DNA of 64,000 bases from Gemmatimonadales bacterium (GCA_007692665.1 REBP01000087.1:1-64000); one strand, 5' to 3'. Shown: positions 1 to 10,106, counted from the stretch's first letter. A program made the numbers and translations. Notes: generated by a model from the sequence alone, not told the origin.

Positions 1-128
1 TCGTGGGCGGCGCGCAGGCTTCCGACCATGCGGGTGCGAAGGGAGGTGGCCTCGGGGGTGGCCTCGGAGCTGGCACCGGAGGGGGTCTCGGGCGTGGCGG
101 CAGGCGATTTCGGGGTGCTGGAATTCAC
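1..128 (-). CDS. aspS: Aspartyl-tRNA synthetase, N-terminal fragment
   Basis: Only the first 42 codons lie in the window; the gene runs off the left edge. Reading the minus strand from a GTG at 128-126 gives a short Pro/Ser/Thr-rich leader followed by SLRTRMVGSLRAAH. This matches the conserved start of bacterial AspRS, where the anticodon-binding OB fold begins with a R-T-x3-G-x-L-R pattern. Aspartyl-tRNA synthetases charge tRNA-Asp in the cytosol. The leader before the conserved part is longer than usual, so a downstream start is possible, for example the ATG at 29-27. The call rests on a short N-terminal match only. Confidence 0.6.
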   Translation of the reverse strand, partial: MNSSTPKSPAATPETPSGASSEATPEATSLRTRMVGSLRAAH

Positions 129-594
129 GGGATGCGAAGACCTCGGTTCTGGGATCGGGAAAGGCTCGGGTCCGGATCGGGCACGCGGGCGTCCGGATGG
201 TGTCGGGGCCGGACCCGGGATGGGGAGAGGTGGTGCGCCAGGAACGGCGCCGGGGAACGTGTCGGGGGAGGTGACCCGGGGGATGCAGCGGGCCGGCGCT
301 CCGGCCCGGGTTCGAGGGATGACCCCCGGGGGTCGCCTGCGGTCAAGTACCGGCGGCCCGACGATGCAACTACCTTTCGTGTGGCCCGGACCTCCGGGCT
401 CCCTGCGCCGCACCGCACCTCCGGGCGTGGCCCGGGGTATCCGGGAAAGGTAACCGGCGGGTGGGAAGGGCTCAAGGAATTGCCTGCCCTCGCCCGTGCC
501 CCCGCCGTGGTCCTGCCCGCAGGGCCGGTCCGGCGCCCGGTTCACGTCCGGCCCTCGCGAAGGCTCCCGCTCCCACCACGCAACCCCCTCGGCC
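129..594. other. Divergent intergenic region, no gene seen
   Basis: About 470 bases between the divergently transcribed aspS and rlmN. Long open frames cross it on both strands, but their translations are Gly/Arg/Pro-rich shadow composition without recognisable motifs. Promoters for both flanking genes must lie here; I could not identify a convincing -35/-10 pair. A GAGG lies about 12 bases upstream of the proposed aspS GTG. Confidence 0.5.
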
Positions 595-1713
595 ATGGCT
601 TCCCAGGACCCCCGACCCGACCTCCTCTCCCTCGTGCCCGAGGAGCTGGACACCATCCTCACCCGGCACTTCGAGGCCCGGGGGGAGCCGGCGTACCGTG
701 CCGGGCAGGTTCGTCACTGGATCTACGAATCGGGCGTGCCGTCGTTCGACGAAATGACGAATATCCCGCTTTCCGGGAGGGAAGCACTGGCGGAAGCCTT
801 CCGGCTCGAGGCCCCGGAGGCGGAGACCATTTCCCGCTCCCGGGACCGGACGGCCAAGCACCTGTGGCGCCTCGCCGACGGGGAACTCGTGGAGTCGGTC
901 CTGATTCCCTCGTGGGACCGTCTGACGCTGTGCATCTCCTCGCAGGCCGGGTGCGCCATGGGGTGCACCTTCTGCGCGACGGGGTGGGGCGGCTTCGGGC
1001 GGCAGCTCACGGCCGGGGAGATCGCGGCCCAGTACCGGGGGAGCCGGGCATGGGCCGAGGCGGAGGGATATGGCCCGGTCACGAACGTGGTCTTCATGGG
1101 GATGGGGGAGCCGCTGGCGAACCGGAAGGCCGTGCACCCGGTGCTCTCGATCCTGAACCGGGGCTTTGGCCTGGGCGCCCGGAAGATCACCGTTTCCACG
1201 GTGGGCGTCGTGCCGGGGATCCTGGAACTGGCGGAGCGTCCGGAGCAGTTCGGGCTGGCGATCTCGCTCCACGCCCCGGAGAGCGAACTCCGCGCCTCTC
1301 TGATCCCGCTGGAGCAGCGTCACCCCCTTCCCCAGCTCCTGGACGCGCTCCGGACCTTTCGGGACGCAGGGGGCCGCAGGATCACCTTCGAGTACACGAT
1401 GATCCGCGGGATCAACGACGACGAGAGGCTTGCGCCCCTGCTGGCCGAACTCGCCCACGAGTTCCACGCCTTCGTGAACCTGATCCCCTTCAACCCCATC
1501 CCGGACCAGGACTGGGTCGCATCCACGCCCGAGCGCCTCGAGTACTTCCGGTCGACGCTGGAGGCCGGTGGGGTGGCGTGCCAGGTCCGGCAGCCGCGGG
1601 GGCGCGACATCGACGCCGCCTGCGGACAGCTCCGGGCCAACGCCCTCGTCCAGCTGGACGAGGAAAGCCGCCCGCGGGCCAGGGCACGGGTCCCCGACGC
1701 GGCGGGCGGCTGA
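595..1713 (+). CDS. rlmN: Dual-specificity 23S rRNA/tRNA adenine-C2 methyltransferase
   Basis: Radical-SAM enzyme that methylates C2 of A2503 in 23S rRNA and A37 in some tRNAs. The start chosen is the ATG giving MASQDPRPDL (372 residues, family-typical); an upstream in-frame ATG at 496 would add a Pro/Arg-rich stretch unlike the family. The radical-SAM cluster motif C-x3-C-x2-C is at residues 120-127 (CAMGCTFC). The SAM-binding GMGEP motif follows. The conserved C-terminal GRDIDAACGQL carries the cysteine that resolves the methylated intermediate. It is transcribed convergently to the amidohydrolase gene downstream, with about 30 bases between the stops. Confidence 0.95.
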   Translation: MASQDPRPDLLSLVPEELDTILTRHFEARGEPAYRAGQVRHWIYESGVPSFDEMTNIPLSGREALAEAFRLEAPEAETISRSRDRTAKHLWRLADGELVESVLIPSWDRLTLCISSQAGCAMGCTFCATGWGGFGRQLTAGEIAAQYRGSRAWAEAEGYGPVTNVVFMGMGEPLANRKAVHPVLSILNRGFGLGARKITVSTVGVVPGILELAERPEQFGLAISLHAPESELRASLIPLEQRHPLPQLLDALRTFRDAGGRRITFEYTMIRGINDDERLAPLLAELAHEFHAFVNLIPFNPIPDQDWVASTPERLEYFRSTLEAGGVACQVRQPRGRDIDAACGQLRANALVQLDEESRPRARARVPDAAGG

Positions 1714-1745
1714 CCCTCCCGACCCCGACCTGACGTGGTGTCGCC

Positions 1746-3074
1746 TCAGAAGACCGGGCGGCCCTGCATCTGGCGGATCTTCTCGGAGTACCGCTCGTAG
1801 AACTGCCGATGGGCATCCATCAGGTCGATGTCCCGCCCCTCGATGAAGGCCTGCTCGATGGTCGTGGCATACTCGAGCGGGTTCCCCGTGGTGATGAGGA
1901 CGGTGGCATCCTTCCCGACCTCGAGCGATCCGACCCTGTCGTCGATGCCGAGGAAGCGGGCCGGGTAGAGGGTCAGCGCCCGGAGCGCCTCCAGCTCCGG
2001 AAGCCCGCCGCGAATGGCGACGCCCGCCTCGTAGGGGAGGCGATTGGCGTAGGCCGCTCCGGATCCGCCCACAATGCCGAACCGGACCCCGGCTTCGTGA
2101 AGTCGGGCAGGGAGCGTGTGGAAGTGGTCCACCGCCTCCCAGCTCCGCCCGGGCTGGCTGTTCACCACGCTCAGGAGCACCGGGACATCCTTCGCCGCCA
2201 GGTAGTCGGCGATGTACCCCGCGTCACGCCCGCCGATGAGCACGATCTCGAGCCCCTCCGACTCCGCCCACGTCACCGCGTCCTGCATCTGCCGGACATC
2301 GTTGGCGAGAACGAGGAGGGGGACGTCACCCTCGACCACCGGCCGCATGGCCTCCCACCGGGGATCGGTGGCGAAGCGGCGGTTTTCGGCCTCGGCGGCG
2401 TCGCGGGCGGAGAGGTAGGCCCGCGACGAGGCCATGGCATCCCGCAGATCACCCAGGCTCTCGTTGTAGGCGTTCTGGTTCTGGGTCCCGGGCCAGTTCA
2501 CGATGAGGCCGGCCCGGTCCCGGATCGTCATGGTCTCCCAGGTCCATCCGTCGAGCATCATGGCCGAGGCCATGCCGGCGATGAGCCCGCCGGAGGGGGA
2601 CGAGAGGGTCACCAGGATGCCGTTGGAGCGCGTGGTCCCGATGTGACGGCTCTCGGGATGAAAGGCCACCGCACCCCGGACGTTCGGGTTCACGGTTCCG
2701 AACTCGTTCAGGTCGGTGGCCACGTCGATGCCGCCGATCTCGGTGAGTCCCATCTGGCTCCAGCCGTCGATGAGGCCGGGGTAGACGTGCTTCCCGGAGA
2801 TGTCGACGCGCTGGGCCCCCTCGGGCACCGTGACATTGGCGCCGACGGCGGTGATGACCCCGTTCTCGAAGACCAGGGTCCCGCCGGGGATGGCCGGCCC
2901 GGAAACCGGGTGGATCGTGCCGCCGACCAGGGCGATGGGGCGATCCTGGCGCGGGGCGGGGACCTGGGCCTCGAGGTCACTCCCGGGGATCCCGAGGGCA
3001 GGAAGCGCGAGGAGCGCGGCGCCTGCGAGGGCGGCCGCGGCAACGGTGCGATGGAAGGTTCGGGTCGAACTCAT
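1746..3074 (-). CDS. Secreted amidohydrolase-like protein lacking the metal HxH
   Basis: Member of the amidohydrolase superfamily (imidazolonepropionase/PF01979-like fold), exported by an N-terminal signal peptide (MSSTRTFHRT then a hydrophobic core). The usual PGLIDxHxH metal motif reads YPGLIDGWSQ, so both metal histidines are absent, while the C-terminal family block GSLEVGKDATVLI is kept. It is therefore probably non-catalytic or a partner of the upstream gene. Two starts are possible: an ATG at 3158, whose ATGA overlaps the upstream stop, and the ATG at 3074 preceded by GGAG. I prefer 3074 because the signal peptide begins there; the extra 28 residues come from a short ACCGA-type repeat. 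Confidence 0.8.
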   Translation of the reverse strand: MSSTRTFHRTVAAAALAGAALLALPALGIPGSDLEAQVPAPRQDRPIALVGGTIHPVSGPAIPGGTLVFENGVITAVGANVTVPEGAQRVDISGKHVYPGLIDGWSQMGLTEIGGIDVATDLNEFGTVNPNVRGAVAFHPESRHIGTTRSNGILVTLSSPSGGLIAGMASAMMLDGWTWETMTIRDRAGLIVNWPGTQNQNAYNESLGDLRDAMASSRAYLSARDAAEAENRRFATDPRWEAMRPVVEGDVPLLVLANDVRQMQDAVTWAESEGLEIVLIGGRDAGYIADYLAAKDVPVLLSVVNSQPGRSWEAVDHFHTLPARLHEAGVRFGIVGGSGAAYANRLPYEAGVAIRGGLPELEALRALTLYPARFLGIDDRVGSLEVGKDATVLITTGNPLEYATTIEQAFIEGRDIDLMDAHRQFYERYSEKIRQMQGRPVF

Positions 3075-3154
3075 GCCTGGATTCTCCGTCTCGGTCGTCG
3101 GTTCGGTCATCGGTTCGGTCGCCGTGGGCCGGGTACGCTCGCGCATCATGGCAC

Positions 3155-6100
3155 TCATCGGCTCGAGATCGCCTTCTGGAGGAGGCGTGCACGCTCCCGT
3201 TCGACCTCGCCCCGGAGACGCCGGTCCTCGTCGATGTCGAAGTACAGGCGTCCGTCGATCCAGGTCTGCTCCGCGGCCGTCAGCGTGGAGAGCGGGTTGG
3301 CGCTCCAGATCACGAAGTCGGCATCCTTCCCCGCTTCGAGGGATCCCACCCGCTCGTCGATCCCCAGGACCTTCGCGGTGCTCAGCGTGACGAGCGAGAG
3401 GGCCTCCTCCTCGCCGACGCCGGTCCGCAGCATCTTCGCCGCTTCCCAGTTCATGCGGGAGGCGATCTCGGAGTTGTCGGAATGGAGCGAGGTGACCACC
3501 CCCGCATCCAGGAGGATCCGCACATTGTAGGTGGTGGCGTTGTAGGCCTCCACCTTGAAGGAGGACCAGTCACTCCAGACCACGGCCTTCGCGCCGTGCT
3601 CGGCCATCTCGGACGCCACCCGGTACGCCTCGACCCCGTGGTGGAAGGCGTCCACCTGGAAGCCGATCTCCTCGGCAAGGCGGATCAGCATGAGGATCTC
3701 GTCCTGCCGGTAGGAGTGCGACTGCACCGAGATGTCGCCGTTCAGGATGTCACGGAGGGCTTCCATGCGGAGGTCGCGCCGGGGCGGGATGCCGCGGGAG
3801 TTCCGGCCCCAGTCCGCCCAGGCGGCTTCGTACTCCCGGGCTGCCTGGAAGTGGTCCGCGATGATCTGCTCCACGCCCATGCGCGTGTTGGGGTAGCGGT
3901 TCGGGCTCCGGACGACGTTCTCGCCCAGGGCGAACTTCACCGTCCGCGGAGCACCCTCGAACTTGAGCTGCTCCGGACGGGCGCCCCACCGCATCTTGAC
4001 CACCTGGTTCTGCCCACCCACCGGGTTGGCCGAGCCGTGCATGACGTGGGCGGTGGTGAGGCCGCCGGAAAGCTGCCGGTACATCCAGATGTTGTTGGAG
4101 GTGAGGACGTCACCGATGCGAACCTCGGCGACGATGGCGTTGCCGGTCTCGTTCACGCCGCCGGAGAGCCCCGAATGCAGGTGGGCATCGATGAGCCCGG
4201 GGGTCACGTGCTTCCCTGTGGCGTCGATGACCTCGGCTCCGGAGGGAGCGCTGATCCCCTGCCCCACCTGGACGATGCGCCCCCGGGTGACCAGCAGGTC
4301 GGCGTTCTCGAGGCGACCCTCCGGGCCCTGGGTCCAGATCGTGGCGTTCCTGACCAGGACGTGCTCCGGCTGGTCGGGAATGCTGTTCCGGCCGAACTCC
4401 ATGGCCGGCGGGAGGTCGTCGTAGTTGACGGGGGCGAAGCTCAGGCGCCCGTCCACGGACTGAAGCTGGAAGCTGTCTCCGCCGTTGGCGTAGCCGTTCC
4501 CGTTGCCGGATGCCTGCGCTCCGGGTTCGGCGCCGATGGCGGGCGCCGGGGATGCGGCGCGGTCCCCGCGGAAGTTGAGGCGGCTCCCGTCGGGGAGCTC
4601 GCCGAAGCCGAAGAGGGTGTTGTCCTCCACGGTGGCCGAAAGCCTCACCGACCCTTCCTGCCCGAGAACGTCACCGGGCATGGAGAGGGTCAGGCGGCGG
4701 GATGCGCCCGCAAGGGCCACGTTTGTCAGGTCCACCTCCTGCCCGCCGGCCCGGAAGCTTCCGGTCAGGCGGCCGGGCTGGCCGCGCAGTTCGATCTCGC
4801 CCGAGAGGGCAGCGCCGCCGAGCCCTGCCACGACCCAGCGGCCGCGGGGATCCAGCCCCTCTCCGGCCGTGATCTCGAAGCGCGCACCGTCGACCCAGAC
4901 GTCCAGGATCCTCGAGCCGTCGGCGAACACGTCACCGTCGGTCACCACGAGGTTCGCAACCTTGCCCGCGGCCACGGTTCCGTGGGTCCGGTCCACGCCG
5001 AGGAGGCGCGCAGGTGTCGTCGTGAGGGCGGCGAGTGCCGCATCGCGAGAGAGCCCCCGCTCCACCGACCGGCGGACGTTCCGGAGGAAGTCGTTCCCGT
5101 TGGAGAGCCCGTCGGCAGTGAAGGCGAACTCCACTCCCGCATCGGCCAGGCGTCCGGGGTTCTCCGGGGCGAGGTCCCAGTGGCGGAGCGCCTCGAGGCT
5201 CACCCCGAGGGTGGCGTCGGGAGATCCGACGCTGGGCGCCGAGGGAAAGGTCACGGGGAGGACAAGGGGACGGCCGGCAGCCCGGACCTCGTCCAGCACC
5301 CGGTACTCGAAGCCGCTTCCCCGAATCCAGAGATCGAGGGAGAACTCCTCGGCGAGGTTGAGCGCGCGGAGAAGTTCGTCCTCGTCGGTCGTCCGGACGA
5401 TGACGGGGCGATCGCCCCGGGCCACCGGAACCAGGCCGGCGAGTGCCCGATCCTGCTCGGGGCGACGCAGGCCCTGGGGATTCGACTCCCAGGCCCGGTG
5501 CGCCCGATCATACCAGTCCGCATCCAGGAGGTTCTGCCGGATGAAGGTGATGGCTCCCATGGCCGAGGTCGGGTAGCCGCCGCCCGCACGGTTGTCGCGG
5601 GTCATGGAGAGCCCGTGAACCACGTTTCCCCGGATGACCCGGGTGCCGGCCTCGCCGGACCCCAGGTTCACCACCGCCCCGTTGCCGCTGAAGATTCCGA
5701 TCCTGGGCACCGTCAGCGCCGTCGTGAAGCCCTGGCTCCTCAGCTCTTCGGTCCGCTCGCCGTTGTCGGAGAACTCGTCGACGGCCGAGGTGAACGATCG
5801 GAGCTGCCGGTTCCAGTTCACCGGTCCGCGGTCCCCGTCCTCGGGCACGGAGGTGGGCATTCCCACGTCGGCGTAGGCGTCGAGGAACCCGGGGTAGATC
5901 GTCTTCCCCTCGAGGTTCCAGACCCTGGCACCGGCAGGCGCGGCCATGCCGGCTCCCACCGACTCGATGACCCCGTCACGGATGACCACCGTGGCACCCT
6001 CGAGCACGTTTCCGGGGGCCACGACGACGCGGGCACCGGTCAGGGCATGGAAGCCGGGGGTGTTGTCGCGCAGCCCCACCGTCGGCGCGGTCTGCGCGAC

Positions 6101-6157
6101 GAGGGGGAGGGGAATGAGCGCCGCAGCGCCCAGGAGGAGCAGGGACCGGCACCTCAT
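3155..6157 (-). CDS. Secreted two-domain amidohydrolase, first domain degenerate
   Basis: A 1000-residue exported protein made of two amidohydrolase modules in tandem. A strong AAGGAGG lies five bases before the ATG, and the signal peptide [20 protein letters not shown] follows. The N-terminal module (about residues 35-480) reads [12 protein letters not shown] at the metal site and so lacks HxH. The C-terminal module (about residue 600 on) has [11 protein letters not shown], later histidines (DAFHHG) and LHSDNSE, the expected metal-dependent hydrolase set. Similar pairs are common as annotated secreted dipeptidase/imidazolonepropionase-like proteins; the substrate is unknown. It is followed by the second amidohydrolase gene and has its own promoter-like sequence upstream. 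Confidence 0.85.
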   Translation of the reverse strand: MRCRSLLLLGAAALIPLPLVAQTAPTVGLRDNTPGFHALTGARVVVAPGNVLEGATVVIRDGVIESVGAGMAAPAGARVWNLEGKTIYPGFLDAYADVGMPTSVPEDGDRGPVNWNRQLRSFTSAVDEFSDNGERTEELRSQGFTTALTVPRIGIFSGNGAVVNLGSGEAGTRVIRGNVVHGLSMTRDNRAGGGYPTSAMGAITFIRQNLLDADWYDRAHRAWESNPQGLRRPEQDRALAGLVPVARGDRPVIVRTTDEDELLRALNLAEEFSLDLWIRGSGFEYRVLDEVRAAGRPLVLPVTFPSAPSVGSPDATLGVSLEALRHWDLAPENPGRLADAGVEFAFTADGLSNGNDFLRNVRRSVERGLSRDAALAALTTTPARLLGVDRTHGTVAAGKVANLVVTDGDVFADGSRILDVWVDGARFEITAGEGLDPRGRWVVAGLGGAALSGEIELRGQPGRLTGSFRAGGQEVDLTNVALAGASRRLTLSMPGDVLGQEGSVRLSATVEDNTLFGFGELPDGSRLNFRGDRAASPAPAIGAEPGAQASGNGNGYANGGDSFQLQSVDGRLSFAPVNYDDLPPAMEFGRNSIPDQPEHVLVRNATIWTQGPEGRLENADLLVTRGRIVQVGQGISAPSGAEVIDATGKHVTPGLIDAHLHSGLSGGVNETGNAIVAEVRIGDVLTSNNIWMYRQLSGGLTTAHVMHGSANPVGGQNQVVKMRWGARPEQLKFEGAPRTVKFALGENVVRSPNRYPNTRMGVEQIIADHFQAAREYEAAWADWGRNSRGIPPRRDLRMEALRDILNGDISVQSHSYRQDEILMLIRLAEEIGFQVDAFHHGVEAYRVASEMAEHGAKAVVWSDWSSFKVEAYNATTYNVRILLDAGVVTSLHSDNSEIASRMNWEAAKMLRTGVGEEEALSLVTLSTAKVLGIDERVGSLEAGKDADFVIWSANPLSTLTAAEQTWIDGRLYFDIDEDRRLRGEVERERARLLQKAISSR

Positions 6158-6203
6158 GGAGCCTCCTTGGACCACAGTCTGCATGTTGGGAATGAGCCAG
6201 ATA

Positions 6204-6232
6204 GATCTAGACCCCGGGCAGGCTCCCGTCAA
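6204..6232 (-). promoter_or_regulatory. Promoter for the tandem amidohydrolase gene
   Basis: On the minus strand TTGACG (6232-6227) is followed after 17 bases by TAGATC (6209-6204), about 45 bases upstream of the start codon at 6157. It lies in the short gap after lepB, so the amidohydrolase pair can be expressed separately from the pan-lepB chain. It resembles the promoters seen upstream of panB and truA. Confidence 0.5.
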
Positions 6233-6236
6233 ATCG

Positions 6237-7055
6237 TCAGCGGATCCGCCGCCCGATCCTGTCCCAGCGGACCTCCCGGATCCACGAGAGCGATTCGGGA
6301 GAATCCCGGTCGTAGGAGAAGTAGAAGAACATGGCGCGCCCCTCCAGCCTCCACGCCTCGATGAGCCCCCAGTAGCGGGAGTCCAGCGAGAAGTCACGGT
6401 TGTCGCCGAGCATGAAGTAGTTTCCCTCCGGTACCACCAGAGGGCCCCACGTGTCGCGGGTGGGTCGGTACGCCGAGACATCGGTGCCGGGAAGGAGGTG
6501 CGCCTGCTGCCACGCCATCCAGGGATGCTCGTGATCGCCGGAGAAGTCCTCCCACTTCACCCAGGGCTCGGTGGTCCGCTCGCCGTTCCGGAACAGGTGC
6601 TTGTCGCGCATCTCGAGGGTGTCTCCCGGCATGCCGACGATTCGCTTCACCAGCTTCATGTCGTCTTCGTGGGCGGGGTCGAAGACCACGACCTCCCCGA
6701 GACTCGCCGACCCGTAGCCGGGGGTGCGGATGCCGGTGCCGGGGATGCGGGAACCCAGGGCCAGGCGGTTCACCATCAGGAAGTCACCCACCATGAGCGT
6801 GTCCTCCATGGACCCCGAGGTGATGACGAAGGTCTGGACGAGGAACGTGCGAATGATGATGAGAAGCACGATGGTGATTCCCAGCGACTTCACCCATTCC
6901 ATGGCCTCGGAGCCACCGCCTTCGCGGTCCGCCCTCCCCTGGCCCCGGCGCCGGCCGCCGGCCGCGGCGCCCCGGGTGCCGGATCGGCTCCGGCTCCGGT
7001 CCCGGCTGCGCTCCCGGCCTGCGTCGCCGCGCCCACCCCTCCCCGATTTCGTCAC
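6237..7055 (-). CDS. lepB: Signal peptidase I
   Basis: Membrane-bound serine protease that removes signal peptides from exported proteins. One transmembrane helix is at about residues 58-72, directly followed by the catalytic serine in SGSMEDTL (Ser82). The general-base lysine is in [12 protein letters not shown] (Lys137), and the conserved [14 protein letters not shown] block is near the C-terminus. The start is a GTG preceded by GGGAG, 12 bases after the stop of the upstream gene. The first 50 residues are Arg/Ser/Gly-rich and cytoplasmic, longer than usual; an internal ATG at 6902 (MEWVKSLG) would give a family-typical N-terminus. Confidence 0.93.
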   Translation of the reverse strand: MTKSGRGGRGDAGRERSRDRSRSRSGTRGAAAGGRRRGQGRADREGGGSEAMEWVKSLGITIVLLIIIRTFLVQTFVITSGSMEDTLMVGDFLMVNRLALGSRIPGTGIRTPGYGSASLGEVVVFDPAHEDDMKLVKRIVGMPGDTLEMRDKHLFRNGERTTEPWVKWEDFSGDHEHPWMAWQQAHLLPGTDVSAYRPTRDTWGPLVVPEGNYFMLGDNRDFSLDSRYWGLIEAWRLEGRAMFFYFSYDRDSPESLSWIREVRWDRIGRRIR

Positions 7056-7067
7056 GTCACCGCTCCC

Positions 7068-7601
7068 TCATGGATGTCGGTCCGGGGCCGCCGACCGCGC
7101 CGCGCGGTCCTGCCAGCCCGATCCCAGGATTACCGTGACCTCCACCAGGAGGCTCGGCTCGTGTTCCACCTCGATGTTCGCAATTCCCAGCGCCCTGGCT
7201 ACCGCCCGGGCGGCGTCGGCGTCGCCGGCGCGGAGAAGGACCGTCGATTCCTCGTGGCCGAAGGTCGAGGCGTTCCCGTAGTGCACGACGTCGAAGCCCG
7301 CGTCCCGCAGTTCGTCCCGGGCCGATGCCGCAACCCCGCGGACGCCGCCCCCGTTCAGCACCTCGACGCGAATCCGGTTGCCGGCTGCCGGGATGGGGAG
7401 ACGGCTGCGGCGCTGCGTCTCCGCCTCTGCCTCCGCGTCCATGGATCGGGCCACGAGCCGGCCCTCCGCGTCGGCGAACTGCGCCCCGTACCAGATCCCC
7501 GCACCCGCAACCAGGAGCACCAGGAGGCCGACCAGCCCGGCCACCGGGCTCGGGCGGCGCCCCGGCCCCTTCCTCCCCTTCCTCCCCTTCCGCCCCGTCA
7601 T
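7068..7601 (-). CDS. LytR C-terminal-domain membrane protein
   Basis: A 177-residue protein with a basic N-terminus (MTGRKGRKGRKG), one transmembrane helix at about residues 20-38, then a periplasmic domain. The domain IRVEVLNGGGVRGVAASARD...GFDVVHYG matches the LytR_C family (PF13399), a small domain found in cell-envelope proteins. The start ATG overlaps the stop of the upstream HD-domain gene by four bases (ATGA), indicating translational coupling. The same domain often accompanies yqeK/rsfS clusters, which fits its place here. The molecular function of the isolated domain is not established. Confidence 0.8.
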   Translation of the reverse strand: MTGRKGRKGRKGPGRRPSPVAGLVGLLVLLVAGAGIWYGAQFADAEGRLVARSMDAEAEAETQRRSRLPIPAAGNRIRVEVLNGGGVRGVAASARDELRDAGFDVVHYGNASTFGHEESTVLLRAGDADAARAVARALGIANIEVEHEPSLLVEVTVILGSGWQDRAARSAAPDRHP

Positions 7602-8200
7602 GACCCGCCCTTGTCGGGGGAGGATGGCGTGCTGCGGGCGAGCACGTTCCAGAACTCCATCGAATGCCGGTGGAGAGGGCGGCCGTCCTCGAGCTGCCAC
7701 GCGATCCGGGCCCTGGAAACCTCACGTGTGACCTCCACCGGCCGACGGGGGAAGCGCGCCCGGAGTTTCCGGCGCCACTCGGGTCGGGACTTCCGGCCCG
7801 GCTCGAGGACGTCGGCGGCAAAAAGGGCCCGCCCTGCGTCGTCGAGCCGCGGATGTCCGAGCGTATGGAAGCCCACGGCGCGGAGGAGCCCCCGGTCCGT
7901 GACACCTTCCCGCCGGAGCCGGACGGCCACGGCCGGTCCGTGGAGAATCGAGGCGGGAAGCTCGCGAAGCTTCGCAGGAAGGTGGGGGCGAAGTTCCTCG
8001 GGCGGTGCGTCCCGGAGCGCATCGTGGAGGACGCCGGCCGCGCACCATCTGGCCCGCTCGGCTGGCGGAAGATCCAGCGCCGCGGCCCATTCGTCGAGGA
8101 GCGCCCGGACCCGCTCGATGTGTTCACGCCGGGAGGGTCCGGCCTCCGCCCACGCGGGAAGTGTTCCCCGGGCCGCCGCCGCAACGAGGGGGTGGCTCAC
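7598..8200 (-). CDS. yqeK: YqeK-like HD-domain bis(nucleosyl)-tetraphosphatase
   Basis: A 200-residue HD-superfamily phosphohydrolase. The metal ligands appear as REHIERV (His27), VLHDALRD (His59-Asp60), a later ILHGPAVA histidine and the HTLG block, ending with the family hallmark FAADVLEPGR. YqeK enzymes split Ap4A symmetrically to ADP. The GTG start overlaps the panC stop (GTGA) and the stop overlaps the next ATG, so the gene sits in a tightly coupled chain panB-panC-yqeK-LytR_C-lepB. In many bacteria yqeK follows nadD; nadD is not seen here. Confidence 0.8.
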   Translation of the reverse strand: MSHPLVAAAARGTLPAWAEAGPSRREHIERVRALLDEWAAALDLPPAERARWCAAGVLHDALRDAPPEELRPHLPAKLRELPASILHGPAVAVRLRREGVTDRGLLRAVGFHTLGHPRLDDAGRALFAADVLEPGRKSRPEWRRKLRARFPRRPVEVTREVSRARIAWQLEDGRPLHRHSMEFWNVLARSTPSSPDKGGS

Positions 8201-9162
8201 GTTTCCCGACCGGACATGGAGACGCGGGGGTCCGGGGCATCGGCGCCGAGGACCACGTTGTCGATGAGCCGGGTTTCTCCGATCCAGCCGGCTGCGGCCA
8301 GCAGGTGACCGGGGCGGGCCGCCTGCACGGGGTCCAGCGTTCCCGAATCCACCGCCTGCACGTAGTCGAGGCGGAGTCGGGGAGCGTCCGGGCCTTCCTC
8401 CGGAGACGCCTCGAGCCGACGACGCACCAGCGCCTCCAGCTCCGCGCCCCGATGCTCTCCTCCCCGGAAGGCCATGTCCGCCGCCGAGAGCGCCTGGAAG
8501 AGCGCCGGTGCCGACCCGCGTTCCGCCGGCGTCAGGTAGGCGTTTCTCGAACTCATGGCCAGCCCGTCCATCTCGCGGACCAGGGGGGCCACGGCGATCT
8601 CGACGCGGAGTTCCAGGTCCCGGACCATCTGCCGGACCAGCGCCACCTGCTGGGCGTCCTTCCGGCCGAACACCGCGACGTCGGGCCGGACGAGACCGAA
8701 GAGTCGAGCCACCGCCGTGAGCACGCCCTCGAAGTGACCCGGGCGGAAGGCCCCGCACAGCAGCTCTCCACCGGGTCCCGGGTGCACCCTTACCCGGGGC
8801 GGCCCCCCCGGGTACATCTCCTCCACCGAGGGGGCGAAGGCCAGAACGGCACCCCGCGCCGACGCCAGCTCCAGGTCTCGCCCCAGGCTCCGGGGGTACC
8901 GGTCCAGGTCCTCCTCCGGACCGAACTGCAGGGGATTCACGAAGACCGACAGCACGACGCGGTCCGCGAGTTCCCTGGCCCGATCGAGGAGGGCCAGGTG
9001 GCCCGGGTGGAGAAACCCCATGGTCGGCACGAAGGCCACCGTGGCGCCCCCGCTGCGAAGCTGGGCCAGCTCCCTCTCGAGCTCGACACGTGTCCGGGCG
9101 ACACGGAGGCCACGGTTCTTCCCGGGAGCGTCCCCCGACGCGGACCAGGTGACCGGGGTCAT
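8197..9162 (-). CDS. panC: Pantothenate synthetase
   Basis: Joins pantoate and beta-alanine with ATP to make pantothenate (coenzyme A pathway, cytosol). Adenylate-forming nucleotidyltransferase motifs are present: FVPTMGFLHPGH (HPGH at residues 52-55), FVNPLQFG, FGRKDAQQ and MSSRNAYL. At 321 residues it is slightly longer than the usual 280 or so, with about 18 extra residues at the N-terminus. The ATG start overlaps the panB stop by four bases, so panB and panC are translated together. Confidence 0.95.
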   Translation of the reverse strand: MTPVTWSASGDAPGKNRGLRVARTRVELERELAQLRSGGATVAFVPTMGFLHPGHLALLDRARELADRVVLSVFVNPLQFGPEEDLDRYPRSLGRDLELASARGAVLAFAPSVEEMYPGGPPRVRVHPGPGGELLCGAFRPGHFEGVLTAVARLFGLVRPDVAVFGRKDAQQVALVRQMVRDLELRVEIAVAPLVREMDGLAMSSRNAYLTPAERGSAPALFQALSAADMAFRGGEHRGAELEALVRRRLEASPEEGPDAPRLRLDYVQAVDSGTLDPVQAARPGHLLAAAGWIGETRLIDNVVLGADAPDPRVSMSGRET

Positions 9163-10004
9163 GCGGGCCCCTCGGATTCAAAGGTGTGAGCCCGCCCCGG
9201 GTACGCGCCGTCCCGCACCTGCGCCACGAAGTCCCGGGCGCCCCGCAGGGCTTCCCCGTGGAGGTCGGCGAAACGGTGGAGGAACCGGGGCGTGAAGCCC
9301 GGGTTCAGCCCCAGCGCGTCGGCGAGCACGAGGACCTGTCCGTCGCATCCCGGGCCCGCCCCGATCCCGATGGTGGGAATCGTGAGCCCTCCCGAGATCC
9401 GCTCGGCCAGCGGTCCGGGCACGAGTTCCAGGACCACGGCGAAGGCACCGGCCTCCTCGAGGGCTCGGGCCTCGTCGAGCATCCGCGTCGCCGCCCCGGT
9501 GCCCCGACCCTGCACGCGGTACCCGCCCAGTGCGTGCACCGACTGCGGGGTCAGCCCCAGGTGGCCCATGACGGGAATGCCGGCCGCAACCAGCCGCGCC
9601 ACGGTGGCGACCGCCGCCGCATCCCCCCCCTCGAGCTTCACCGCCTCGGCGCCGGTCTCCTTGAGCACCCGCCCGGCGCTCCGGAGGGCGTCCTCCGCCG
9701 AGACCTGGTACGAGAGAAAGGGGAGGTCCACCACCGTGAAGGTCGCGGGGGCACCCCGCCCCACCGCCTTTGCATGGTGGATCATGTCGTCCAGCGTCAC
9801 CGGGAGGGTGGAGTCGTACCCCAGCGCCACCTGGCCAAGCGAATCTCCGACCAGGATCATGTCCACCCCGGCCTCCTCGAGGATCCGGGCGAAGAGGACG
9901 TCGTGGCAGGTCAGGACCGTGATGCGTTCCCCCCGCTCCTTCATGGCCAGGAAATCCCGGATGGTGGCCCGCTTCCGCGGACTTCCGCTGGGGGATTCGG
10001 ACAC
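9159..10004 (-). CDS. panB: 3-methyl-2-oxobutanoate hydroxymethyltransferase
   Basis: First committed step of pantothenate synthesis: transfers a hydroxymethyl group from methylene-THF to ketoisovalerate. The GTG start gives VSESPSGSPRKRATIRDFLA and a 281-residue protein of normal family length; the frame stays open far upstream because of high GC, but that translation is a shadow of rqcH. Family motifs are MILVGDSLGQVALGYDSTLPVT split over residues 40-60, the MGHLGLTPQ block and the catalytic glutamate in VLELVP. It is the first gene of the panB-panC-yqeK-LytR_C-lepB chain. Confidence 0.94.
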   Translation of the reverse strand: MSESPSGSPRKRATIRDFLAMKERGERITVLTCHDVLFARILEEAGVDMILVGDSLGQVALGYDSTLPVTLDDMIHHAKAVGRGAPATFTVVDLPFLSYQVSAEDALRSAGRVLKETGAEAVKLEGGDAAAVATVARLVAAGIPVMGHLGLTPQSVHALGGYRVQGRGTGAATRMLDEARALEEAGAFAVVLELVPGPLAERISGGLTIPTIGIGAGPGCDGQVLVLADALGLNPGFTPRFLHRFADLHGEALRGARDFVAQVRDGAYPGRAHTFESEGPA

Positions 10005-10106
10005 GGGGTCACCAGGGGTTCGAGGAAGGGGTTCGAAGGCCGGATCCGGGCCCGGAGGCCAGCCCCATCGCCAGGCGTCGGAACGGGTGCAGCCGGCGCG
10101 CGCCGG

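Noticed and set aside
3-1733. Very long plus-strand frame across the left end
   Set aside because: High GC leaves frames open by chance; its translation is Gly/Arg/Pro shadow of rlmN and of the aspS start on the other strand.
6158-6481. N-terminal extension of the tandem amidohydrolase into lepB
   Set aside because: A strong ribosome site and a signal peptide start at 6157; the extension is a lepB shadow.
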